A DNA stretch of 64,000 nt from Mycteria americana (taxonomy: Eukaryota; Chordata; Aves; Ciconiiformes; Ciconiidae): contig NC_134383.1 of the NCBI RefSeq assembly GCF_035582795.1, forward strand, positions 379,501-443,500, given 5' to 3'. The translations under genes were made by a program, and so were the position numbers. Below the pieces are notes generated by a model, which saw nothing but the letters and a program-made list of their open reading frames with translations, made no database searches and had not been told where the DNA came from. Of this stretch, positions 1 through 12,400 are shown one piece after another (the stretch's first letter is position 1; every line of letters begins with the position of its first letter).

Positions 1-332
1 GCACACGCGCGTTTTACGTTCCTTTGCAACTCCAAAGTGCGTGGGATTTTACCCTTTGAAGGGTTTCAACATTAAACGACACGTAAATCAACTCAGTCAA
101 CTGCACGGACATTCCTCAAAGCTCAGGAGATTCCCAGCGTATTTCTTCTCCCTTTCAGCACCCTTCTGCAGACGCACGCTTCAGACAGCAAAGAAGCTGC
201 CGACAGGCGCGCCAGCGACTGCTGCGTTTGCTGGCGCTGCTCCGCGCCACGCTCCCCACTTCCCACGTGCCGCTTTGGACAGCGCTGGTTCTGACAGCGT
301 GAAGGATCAAGGGCGGCGCTCCGCTCCCTTAC
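1..332 (-). other. USP28 intron, window edge
   Basis: This is the start of the intron after exon 22. I recognise no exon, repeat or RNA gene in it. Confidence 0.7.
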
Positions 333-411
333 CTTGTACTCCTCCATATCGACATCATCGGGACCAATCTCTCTCAGCTTTGCTCGTGCTACCTTCATGA
401 TGCTAATTGAC
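333..411 (-). CDS. USP28: USP28 exon 22 (last exon inside the window)
   Basis: Codons 925-951, with donor GTAAGG. Two AG acceptors are possible. The one at 412 restores [13 protein letters not shown] as in human and is preferred over the one at 403, which would drop three residues. The next human exon (KWHEDY...) is not found in 1-332, so the rest of the gene lies to the left. Confidence 0.93.
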
Positions 412-3400
412 CTGCTCCACGTAAGCAGAGATGAGAAAAATCAGAACAACGGCCCCGGCTGCTTCCAGGCGGGAACAGCCTCACCTCGGAATCCACGGCA
501 CAAACCTTTCATCGTAGCTGAGGTTTTTGTCTGCAAACTGCTCAAGAAGGGTCCGTTCCACCACCTGCTGGGGAGCGTTGTTTTGCAGGAAGTAGATGAG
601 CACGTGTTGCAACCGGGCGTCGTTCTGAGGGGTCGGGGTCTCTTTGGCAAGCAGGTAGAGCCTGGAGTACTCCTCGTGGAAGGCCTGCCAACGAAACGCG
701 CGTGCTAACACGTCCGCTCTTCTGCCCGTGGGAATGCCACGGCAGCCGATACGAAGCTTAAACCTGTCCTGTAACGACGGGATTCCCAGGGGCGATACCT
801 AGCCTCTGCTGCTGGGTTATAGTCTAGTGGTGAACGGAAGCCTACAAACAGCTGGAACTATAAAGAGAAGGCACCCACACCAAGGCAAACCACATGCAGG
901 AAGCGTGAGCTTTTCAGAAGCACCGAGGTGCCTTTCAGAGAGGGGGGCATATAGCTGCCTTTGACAGTTTTGGTAATCCTCTTGCAAGTGCTGAGGTTGT
1001 AAAAATCGATTGTAATACGCTTGTATCTGCAGTAAGGTGCAAGAGATTCTTGTGATTTCTACTCCTGCATAGTAATAGCATGGGTGATTTCTCCCACGTG
1101 GCATTTGTAGTTAAATCTACCCGCCTGTAAAATCTAACACCAGCTTCAACATTCAGCGGAGCTTATTCTTTCAGATCCCTCTGTTCAACGCATACGTTTC
1201 TTGAGGACACGTTTTACAAGGGAGGTCACGGTAAGCATGCGTGTTCAGGACAAAAAAAAAAAATTTCACGAGTGCTGGTTTATTTTCTGACGATCACACT
1301 GAGGACCTAGACAACAGATTCTGAAACGCACACAAAGAAAGTCTACTTTTTATAACCCAGATCGAGAGAATTACCAATACTAAAAGAATAAGCAGAATAA
1401 ATAGTGGAAAGTTAAAAGAAAAAAAAAAAAAGGTTGTTGTTTCTCCTGGGAGGAGGGAGTTCTTACAAGCTCTAAAAATTGTTAGAACGGAAGGGCGTGT
1501 TGTCACAATAAGAGAGCAGAACCAGAAATGCAGGGCAGAAAGGCCATTAACTAAAGAAAAACCGCACCAACCATTCCCTTCCCATTCTTGACATGTCAAT
1601 ATAGCACAGATTCTTCATTCCGTGAGAACAGATATCCATACGATACGATTTAGCAAACAAATAAGATACCTTAACAAGCCCTGCTTCAGACCCATCTCGA
1701 TCAAAGGTCTGGCGGGCTTTTGCAATAGCCAGGATGACACCTTGCATGGCTGGACTCAGCATCACCTACCACGAAAGCAGGAAAACAAACAGAAACAAGA
1801 ACAAGGGAAAGGGTAACAGACAGGGAAAGAAGAGAAGGCACGGTGAAGAAAGGAATACATTTGCGAAAGATAAGGTTTAAAGGAAATCGTATGAATACAG
1901 GTGGAATAAGCCACAGCTCTGATTTACTTGTACGCTACTTACTCCATCTATCACATGCACGTTACATGCAGGGCTTTTTTTAAGCACTTAACGGTCTAAA
2001 GGCTGGTCACTCCAGGCCCTGAATTTGTCAATTCAACAAGTGAGAATGTGAAGCACACCAGCTGCATCCCCTCTGCGTCCCACCCAATCTTCTCAGGCAA
2101 TACGCACGAGAGAGCAGCGCCTCACAGCAGAGCGTTTCACTGTGCCAACTTCATACAGCACACATGAAACATACTCAAGGAGTAACGGTCTCGGTAGTTA
2201 TGTGAAATCCAATCGCACTTGTGAAAAAGACTGAACTTCCAAAACACTGCTTGAATACGTGTGAGTGCGGTTAAACAGTCAAGATTCAAACAAGCAGTAG
2301 CCAGGGTACTGTAAGTTCTGCTATTAGCGGTTAATGTTCTCTGAGAGAGGGGCCGAAACTCTAACTGAAGGCAGTAAAGAGGCTTGTAAATAAATTAATA
2401 CTGCTAGGATCAATTTTGATATAGTTGTGCCAGAGAGAAGACTTAAAGGAACAACGTGCAGATCTAACGGTCGAGTGCTTTTACAGAGCTGCTTTTCTGA
2501 TGGCGTTTAGAAACGAAATTACTGAACGATCGGGTCTGGCCTTCTTCATTTCCACAGTGGGAAACCGTACTTTGTAAACAGCATGGTTTCCATGACTGTC
2601 CTGGTTTCAGCTGCGATAGAGTTAATTTTCTTTATAGTGGCTGGTGTGGGGCTATGTTTTGGATTTGTGCTGAAAACAGCGTTGATAATACAGAGATGTT
2701 TTAGTTGCTGCTGCACTGGTCAAGGACTTTTCAGCTCCCCACGCTCTGCCAGGTGCAGAAGCAGCTGGGAGGGGGCACAGCCAGGACAGTTGATCCAAAC
2801 TGACCAAAGGGCTATTCCATACCATAGGGCGTCACGCTCAGCATGTAAAGCTGGGGAAGAAGAAGGAAGGGGGGGGACGTTCGGAGCGATGGCGTTTGTC
2901 TTCCCAAGTCACCGTTACGCGTGATGGAGCCCTGCTGTCCTGGGGATGGCTGAACACCTGCCTGCCCGTGGGAAGTGGTGAAGGAATGCCTCGCTTTGCT
3001 TTGCTTGCGTGCGCGGCTTTTGCTTTCCCTATTAAACTGTCTTTATCTCAACCCTCGAGTTTTCTCACTTTTGCTCTTCCGATTCTCTCCCCCATCCCAC
3101 CGGGGGGGAGGGAGCGAGCGGCTGCGTGGTGCTTAGTTCCCGGCTGGGGCTAAACCATGACAATGACAGACTACGATCGTACCCAATCTTAGGAAAGCTC
3201 AAAGCCAGCTAACTACAAAGTTAGAGGTTAATGACCGGCAGTAATTAACCCCTGCACTGGGATCTGTACCTCCTCATTATATCCGTCTGCATCGGATCTA
3301 ACGGGAATCTTCCCCACACTGGGGATTTCCACTTCAGAGACCTGTGAGCTAGTGTGGGCAGCAGACTCTGTTTCTTTAGCGTCCTGCGGCTGTTCTGCCT

Positions 3401-6400
3401 GAACTGTAAATGCTGTTTCTCCCGGTTGGGCCTTCATTGGTTCTACCTCCTTGGGCTGTGGCCAAGAAGAAAAAGAAGAAAAAGAGTGAGAAAAACCGAA
3501 GCAAAATACAGGAAAGCAAAAGGGGACCGAGTTAAACGTGGCACAGCTACAGAATCACGCAGAAATGGAAAGAGCAAAGGTCTGTCCAGAAGAACGATTG
3601 AAAGACAAGAACGGGTTCCGTCCTGGGCCAGGGCTCAGCTCCTACCTCGCAGAGAGCTGCCTCAACGCCGTTCTTCTCATAGGCGTCGGCGGTGTTTGCA
3701 ATGGCCTTGGCAGTCTGCTCCTTGGCAATCATGGCGTGTTCGGAGGACAGAGAGCGCACGCTCTGCTCACAGACTGAAGACTGATCTGTCGGGACGGAAG
3801 CGTGGTATTAGTGAGCACGAACTGCAAGGCTTCTCCTCCTCTCTCGTTCCAAAATGTTTTGTAGCTTGTCTACGCAGGATTAAACAGCTGCTGCATTCAT
3901 CCCAGAGGTGAAGGCATTTCACCGTGAGCTTGTGCAGAGCCCTTTTCAGTGGGTACGGCACGCGCTATCAGGGATTGCCAAGTAACGCTTTCCCACTCCA
4001 GAGAACAGCACTCGAACATTTTCTACTCGATATTTATAAAAAAAAAAAAAGTCTGGAAGTGAAATGAGATTAGCCCATTATGATGAAGTGAATGGAAACC
4101 AGCATTTCTGGTGACAAGCCTGGAAGGACACACATGCAAAAATAGTAGAATCGCCTTTCGTATTGCCAGGACAGAGCCTCCACCAGCTGCCTTTGCTACT
4201 TCATCACCAGTTTCTCCCAGAGATCTAGAAATTTATGCAAGGCTCCAACACAGTGGTATTTTTGACCAGCTGGTTGTTACCAGTTTCAACACGGTTTGCA
4301 AATTCAGACGTGGTATTACCTGGTCCTGATTCAGAAGAGAGGTCCTGCGATTCAGAGGCGGGTGAAGGCTCCATCTGAGGAATCTTGCAAGATTGCTCCT
4401 CCTCCCACTCCTCTGCCTCCTGCTCGAGCCGCCAGTTGTCCTCCTGGATGTAGTGTCTCAGCTCTGGGGGCAAGGCTTCCACTTCCTTCTGAAACTGTCC
4501 AGCCTCTGAGCCGTCATCCTTGTCTGGAAGGAAGGCAGGACTGGCGTATAATGAAACACGTAGTAGCGGGACAGCAGCGTTAGAGACCAAACAAATACGC
4601 AGTATTACGGAAAGCCACAATCAAATTGCCTGAGGGATGAATGGGAAAAACCCCAACTTTCTGCTAGCTTTGTAATTTAAGATGATTCATAAGCAAAAGT
4701 GCAAAAATAAAGACAGATCTATGGAGTCATCTGAAACAAAACCGGGTTTCGTTCTACCACTGGATGGCATTTATCACGGAGACATTGCAGAAACAGCGCC
4801 TGCTGATGCAGTAGGTCAGAAATACATCTTTATTCAAGGGCTACCATTGCACAGAGAACAGCATTTACACTGCCAGTTGCCGGAAAAGTCACAGTTCAGC
4901 TGGAGACATGCTATCTGCAACACTACGTAGCACATAAAGGTAGGGAACCGCATAGATTCTGTAGCACGAGTGTCGTGCTGGTATTTCTCAACGCTTTTTA
5001 GATCTACTTCAGTATTCAGTTTTAAAATAGCACAAGACCCAAGTAGTATCAGCTTTAGAAAAGTCTTAAAATTCATCAAAAGCAAACGGCAATTCTCTAC
5101 ACCAGATATTTCTTACGCACACATTGTAAAAGCAAAGCATCTTTAAAAAACAGCAAAAATGGCATTAAATAGGGGGGGAAGAAATCATGGGTTCATTTCA
5201 GAAACGGAACTGTCATAGGAAGACAGACAAAGAACAACCTCCAGATCCTCATCAGCCATATTTAGCAATGAGCAGAGTGACAGTTCTCCATTGTTTCTTT
5301 CTATTACATCAAAATGAACCACGCGTGAAATTATTAGGTTCTTCTACAGCTGTTTGCCATGTATAGTGCCACGTGCACGATAATTTCTCCACATAACTAT
5401 TTATACATTGGCATACTTGCAAGTCTAAGCCACTGTTACCAGTAACTCGTGCACCAGGAAAGGCTGCATAAAAAGAGCGCCCCGTTTAGGTTCAATATAA
5501 CGCTATCGCTAAAAACCAAGCCAATACGTCAGAAAGCGTGGTAAAAACGGGAGAAACAAAGTAGGAGGTGTTTCACATGCCCTTATAAAAGAAACACTGT
5601 CATATAAACTATATAGAGAGTCAAAGTGGAAAAGAGCAGCCATAGATGCCTGTTGGAAGTGGCAAATGGGGAGCCTGAATATTTATACCCATTAATAATA
5701 CATAAAGTACTGTACCTAATCGCACCAGTACCGTTTGTTCTTCCGTTTTCAACCCTATCGGGGATTTCAAAATGAATCGAGTACGCAGCAAATTACTTCC
5801 CTTCTATCTGGGGTGAAGTTTTTTGCGCTGTCCAAAGACAACTGTGCCAAAGAGAAGCTGAGGCACGTAATGATCATGCAGGCTAGAGAGACAAGATAAT
5901 ACACAAGCGTCGCGTCAACCAGCAGTTTTGGCTCCAGTACCTGCAACAAAGCGGGACACCTTATCACTTATGTACATCAGGCAGTAGGCACTGGCGTTCT
6001 TCAAGCCTCCGAACGAATCTCTCTCCAATTCTTCCCACGATGATTCTGTCACCGAGATGTCGTTGTATTTGAGCCAGCTTTTTCGAGGCTGGTCGTATAT
6101 GTAGGCCCAGTAGTGACCAGCATTTGCTTGCCCTTCGTGTACCAAGACCGCGTGCAAACGATAGGGAACCTGCAAGTTCACACGGACATAGTTTTCAGAC
6201 GTGCTTGTAGTAAATGAATTTGTCTGACCTCTGCACAAAAATTGCAAATCCGTTCATAGCTGTAGCCTGGTACAAGACTCTTGATTCAGATGGTAAATTT
6301 CCTACTAAGTGAGAACTGACTTTTAAGGGAAAAAGCAACAAGATTTTCATAAAGAATCCCTTCTCTGCTTCATCATAATATTGGGATTTTTAAAAATATG

Positions 6401-9400
6401 ATAAAGCGGACAGCTTCAACTGACAGCTACTAACAAAAACAGTATCAGCAACACCAGTTTAATATTTACCTAACAAAGCTGCATTTCTTACCTGTTGGAG
6501 GAGAGGGTCACAGTACATTTGTTCAATGGACAGGTTGATTCTGGTAATAGACTCCTTCAGATCTGCCAAGAACATCACAAATGAGAGAAATACATAAAAA
6601 TTAATGACTAGTCATCAGGCTATTCTGGCCCCTGTCACTTCGAAAAGTTTGAAGCCATGCAGTAGCTATCAAATACACTTAGCACCAGGGCTGAAGCCTG
6701 CACAAGATTAGTTGGTGATCGGGACGCACCCAGCTGAAGCAACAGAGGGGAAACGAGGCCGGCATTCAACAGAAAAACCTCAACAAACATATTTGGGGCC
6801 AACCTTGCACGTCTTGATCAATCTCCTTTCTCCATCGCTGCAGACACGTCCGAACAAGGTTCAGCTCTTCCTCGGAAACCACGTGAGGAGCTGGACGTTC
6901 AGACATTGCTGCTGGCGAACCAGGAGGCTGGAGCGGCATACTTGATTTTTCCGGCGGCGAGGGATTTGCCAAAAAGAAAGCTGCATCTTCAGTCCTAGTA
7001 TCCTTCTCCTCTAGTATGCTGTGAAGCAAAATCCAAGAGTAGTGGACAGGTTTTTCAATCTTTCTTTTGTTTTTTTTCTCTTTTTGGAAAACAATATGAA
7101 ATAAACCAAACAAAAATTGCTCTGGAGCCAGAGCAGGATTTCCCTTCCAGGACAGTACAAAATGTAAAGAGAACAAGTACCTTGAAATGTGCTTCTACCT
7201 TAACAGACCAAATTAAAATGTAGGACAAATAAAAGCTAAAATTCTTACAGAACTCTGTAAGCACAGATCCACAACGAGCAATTCTAAAAACTCCTTCCCT
7301 TACTACTAAGAAACTCATGTATTTACTCAGCTTAATTTAGAGTGTAAACCAACCATGCTGGCCAGGTTTGTAATAATCCAATATTGCAGTCATTTACTGG
7401 GTGATGAAGCAAAAAAAATTAGTAGCCTAACCAAAAAGAGCACATAATTTAACTCAGAATTGCTGCTTAGACAAGGAATATGGTGATGCTTTTGGAAAAG
7501 GAAAGAGAACAGACTAGACGCAGCATGATATTTCCACAAACAGAACCACATTACGAGCAAAGTAGCAACTGACTACTTGCACAGGCATTCATACGTTACA
7601 GCATCGTGCTCACAAGTGCTCAGAGAAATAACCCACTTTTAGAAACACAGAATCATTTAGGTTGGAAAAGACCTTTAAGATCATCACGTCCAACGGTTAA
7701 CCCAGCACTGCCAAGCCCACCACCACATCATGTCCCTAAGCACCACACCTACACGGCTTTTAAATACCTCCAGGGACGGTGACTCAACCCCTTCCCCGGG
7801 CAGCCTGTTCCAGTGCGTGACAACCCTTGCAGTGAAGTAAAATTTCCCAATATCCAGTCTAAACCTCCCCTGGCGCAACTTGAGGCCATTTCCTCTTGTC
7901 CTGTCACTTGTTACCTGGGAGAAGAGACCGACCCCACCTCTCTACACCCTCCTTTCAGGCAGTTGTAGAGAGTGATGAGGTCTCCCCTCAGCCTCCTTTT
8001 CTCCAGGCTGAACAACCCCAGGTCCCTCAGCCGCTCCTCATCAGCCTTGTGCTCCAGACCCTTCCCCAGCTCCGTTGCCCTTCTCTGGACATGCTCCAGC
8101 CCCTCCATGTCTCTCTTGTAGTGGGGGGCCCAAACTTTAGAATGCAAATCAGGAGCATTTAGCTGAAAGGCAAAGTGTTCCCCTACGAATTATTTTTATT
8201 TCTGTTTACTAACCCATTCGGCTGTGAAAGCACGTCCAGAACGCGAGGCTCAGCCTGGGACTGCAGGAGCGTTGTCTGAGAGCCCTGAGCAGAAGAAACA
8301 GCTACAGCTGGCTTTGTAGCGATGAATTCGAGAACATACTGGAGCATGTCGGGCAGTGGAAAGCGGGCTGCGCCAGAGCCGTATTTCATGTAGCTACAGA
8401 AAAACGCAAGATGTTGCATGAATGAAGGAATGTGCCTGTTTGGTTACACCTGAAGGGACAACAGAAGAGCAACAGGGAAGAAAACTCCCGGGTCGGGACG
8501 GACACAGTTGAACCAGTGAAGGAAGGAAGGGAAAGCCCCAGGTGATGCAAAGGGACACACTCACCACCTCCCACCAGCGGACCTCGAAAGCCTTGAGGCT
8601 GCGGGGCACTGCTCAGCAGCAGCCAAAACACTGGTGGGCTAGCAGCACTGTTTTCGTCACAAAACCAAACCGGCTGCTGTGGAGACAATTCACTTCGTCC
8701 CAGCTAGACCCCGTAGGATGCTACGCATGGGCCTACATACAAACTCTTTTCATGACGCCCACCAGAACCTCACCGAGCGCAGACACCACCAGGGCTACTG
8801 CGACACAGCGCGCCTCTTTGCCTGCCACTTGTTCACAGAACTGTCATTTTAAAAATAAAAAATGTAAGCAAGTTTAATGCTGATTAAAAGGACGTTTACA
8901 CAAAGCACCTGGAAAATGAAACCTTCTGGTTGTCCACGAACCAGATCTTTGCTGTCCATCTCCTTCCTTCCCCAGTAAATAACACCAAGTGCTGAGCTGT
9001 GGAGGGGACATCTAATATAGAAAGTAACGTAGTTTCTTTTTAATGTATTACCGGGCTTCCTCACTGAAACCTGCCAACATAGCTGACAGTGACAATGGTG
9101 CTATTTAAAGAATTTATGCATGTAACAGCATCAGTAATAGTCAGAAACCATCAAAACCAGGAGTTTGTTTTTGAAAACGCACTTCCTCACTCCACACTTC
9201 CCAGAGCAAACCCGGTTCTGTTTGTCCTTCCTCTACCAATTTCTCTTCTATTGGAAAGCTCATTTGAAAGGAAGCATTTGCACGCTCCCACAGGGCACAA
9301 AAATAAAGCTAGCTGACTACTTACCTTTCCAGTTTCTGCTGCAGCATCACCATTTTCTCCTTCAGTCTCTTAATTTCTTCTCTCTTCATCTGAATAAGCT

Positions 9401-12400
9401 CTTTACTGCAGTAGAGGTACCTAACCAGAGAAATACAGAGCCCTGCCGCATGAGATTTATTTACTGCTAACATGCACAATCTTTCATAAATACTTCAGAA
9501 TCCTTCCTTGCTCACCCGCACGACCTCTTTAATTTCTTTAATTACAATAAAGCAATAGCTTTAAACGTACCGTACAAGGGAACAACTCACCTGTCCATAT
9601 AAATAGTCTGGGGAAATTCTAGCTTGGTGTGAATTTTCTCTGGCTGTCCTAGTGACTGATTGAACTCAAATCGGGAGAGTTCAAAGGTCAGTACCGGTGG
9701 GAGTTTTGTAAACCAGCGCTGTAACAAAAGCAGAAATGCCCCCAAAGGGACTTGTTTTAAGATGACTGCTAAACGGCACATTTTAGACCGATCCTAAATG
9801 ATTTTAGACTGATCTTAAATGTCTGTTTGTCTTTAAATACTGATTTAGTATGTATTTTGTTTACGGAGTGACTAGTCGGAAAGCCAAATTTTACGAGATT
9901 AAAATTCCCGCTTGCATTTTACATTTTTACCGTGAAAAAGCCTCATAATAGCTTTCAGAAAGTTACTGTTCATTGCCTGATGCATCCAGCTGGATGGATT
10001 AACGGGTCCAGCACTGAATTTTACACAATTAGCAGACACTACACAAACTCTGGATGTCAGCTAAGAGCCTCCAAGAGAGTTCTTTGCTAACGTAGATCAC
10101 ATGCAATGATGAAGAACAAAAGAGAAGTCCTTAAGCAGTACCTGGCTCCTCATCCTCTCTCAGTCTATTTACAAACTATTCAATTTAGGAGATTCAGAGA
10201 AGAAACCCACTGTCTGTCCGTTTCATCCACTGTTTCAAAGAGCCATGCTGAAAGAAAAATTCTCGGTTGAATTTACGCTTCCTCTCTCTCTTCCTGGGGT
10301 CACAAATACTTCCAGCATCCACTGCCAGAGGTGTCCTTCGCCTACCTTAGCATGGCACCACCCAGACAATGCTCCCTGCTGGACTCAGGATGAGCACGCT
10401 AAGCTCATTTTCCTTTGCAGGATTCATGTCAGATGTCCTGCCACAATCAATCTGCCCCACGCCAAAGTGCAACAGCACGCGTGCAGATCTAAAATAGTTA
10501 CGATGGAGGTGTATTTTTAAATTATTTTTAAAAAACTTTGGAAGGAAATGGCCAGGTAGCAGAGCCTTTTGAGAAGCAGCCCAATCTTCAGAACAAGAGA
10601 ACATAAAACCAGAGAAGGAATGATTTACACACCTATTATCTAGGAGAAAAGTAAGTTCTCGTTAATCCCACTGACGCTTTCAGCTTCAGTACGCTCACCT
10701 ACGTTCTCAAAAGACAAAATGCACCTTATTCTCTATGTCCCCTATCACGCAGTCCTCTAGCCACGACATCCTAGGAAGTGAAATTAAGACGCAGAGTTTT
10801 TACAGTCAGATTTCTGAGAAATAAAGGCAGAGCCTTTTCCCCTCTATCCGCACAGACAAAGAATGATTAGAACATCTCCAGGATCAGCCCAATTTCCCTT
10901 ATCTTTCGGAAAAGGATTGGGAGGAACTAAAAAGCTTGGAGTGAAAAGAACCTGCCCGATTAGCTCCCTGGGTCCCTTTGTCTCCGGCACCAGCCTACAC
11001 CAGTTTCACCTACATCTGCTGCAAATGCATTTGGACAGCTTCAGGCAGGAACTAGGAAAGCCAGAAGCAATCATTTGCATCCGGAGTCAGACAGGGCTTA
11101 CCCGCCCAAGACTTCATTTCTCCTTCGCTAGTTTAAACCACAGTAATGCATTTTTCAGACACTCTCATAGAACTGAAACACCTTTCCCTGCCCCCTCTAC
11201 ACCAGACACCTTTGCAAATCTCTTAATGTTATTTCCCAGTCTTTCTCTAAGCGAACCTCTCAGTTGCTCTTACACATGTAGGATGCTGAATGTAACGGTA
11301 CACCTTCACTTTCTACTTTGCTGCAACTAAGTATTTTATGATTGGTTTGTGATTCGTGAGATTTAAAAAAAAAAAAAAGAAAAAGAGAAAAAAAATCAGC
11401 ACAGTCAGAAGATAAGAGTGAAAATGAGAAGAAAACACACACACTGGAATAGGGAGAAAGATACAAATTCCAAATGGCATACCATGGAGTTTAGCACTGT
11501 ACTTTTACCCTCCGAAAATATGGAGGCAGTGGTTCTCCCCCTACTCAGGTACAGGTAGGCTTCAATAGAAAGAGAGAGACTTTATCACACTTCCATCAGA
11601 AGCAGATGGTTACCTTTTTAATTTAAAACAAACTCCTCGAACTGGTTATATAGGACAACAGATCTTTACAAATAAGCAAAGACTTAGTGTCTCGCCACGT
11701 AACACTAACATACATTTATGCGAGATTCCAGGTATCCAGAAAATATTTTGTATTCAATTCTTAGGGGATGTTTACAACTGCCATTTCAAGTTATCAAAAC
11801 ATACCGAGACACCACTGCGCTGTATGTGTTGCGTTTTTCCGCAGCAGGCAACGAAAAGCTCGAAAACAAAACTTAGAACTAACCTCCTGTCCGTACTTCA
11901 CTGACTGAGATGCTGTCGCCTCATCCATCTCTCCCTCCACCATGGCTCCTTCCAAGCACTCGTTCAAGTTTCGATAACCGTTTACCTGAAGGGGATACTG
12001 ACCAAAGGCTTCGATCTTGGAAAAGGTATTGCCTGGATGATGGAAACGATACAAAACCCGTGAACTAATGTAAGAGAACAAAAAACTCTGGTTAACTCAA
12101 AAGAGTTTGTTGTCAGCACCAGAGGCGCTACTTGCGAGAGCATGCAGCTCTCTGTATACACGTCTGTCAGGGTAAGCCTCCTTATAAAAAGCGCTTTCAA
12201 ATACATGAGCGCTTGCAAGTATTTAAGGTTTTCAGGAGACAGACTTTATAAATGTTACGGACAATTTTATCAAGGAGACCATTTGCAAGTTTAAAGAACT
12301 AGGCAATTTCATCAGGCACGTGCAACAAAATCCTGTCTCGTCACTGCTATAAATCGAAACACTCAAAGGAGTTAAAACGTGAATCTACCAAACCCTTCAC

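Noticed and set aside
402-402. Alternative start of USP28 exon 22 at 402
   Set aside because: An AG at 403-404 fits the phase, but the acceptor at 412-413 restores the conserved RSISIM sequence and is better supported.
2583-2924. A hydrophobic 113-codon open frame starting [17 protein letters not shown]
   Set aside because: It lies inside the solo LTR, which is non-coding; the hydrophobic look comes from its T-rich start.
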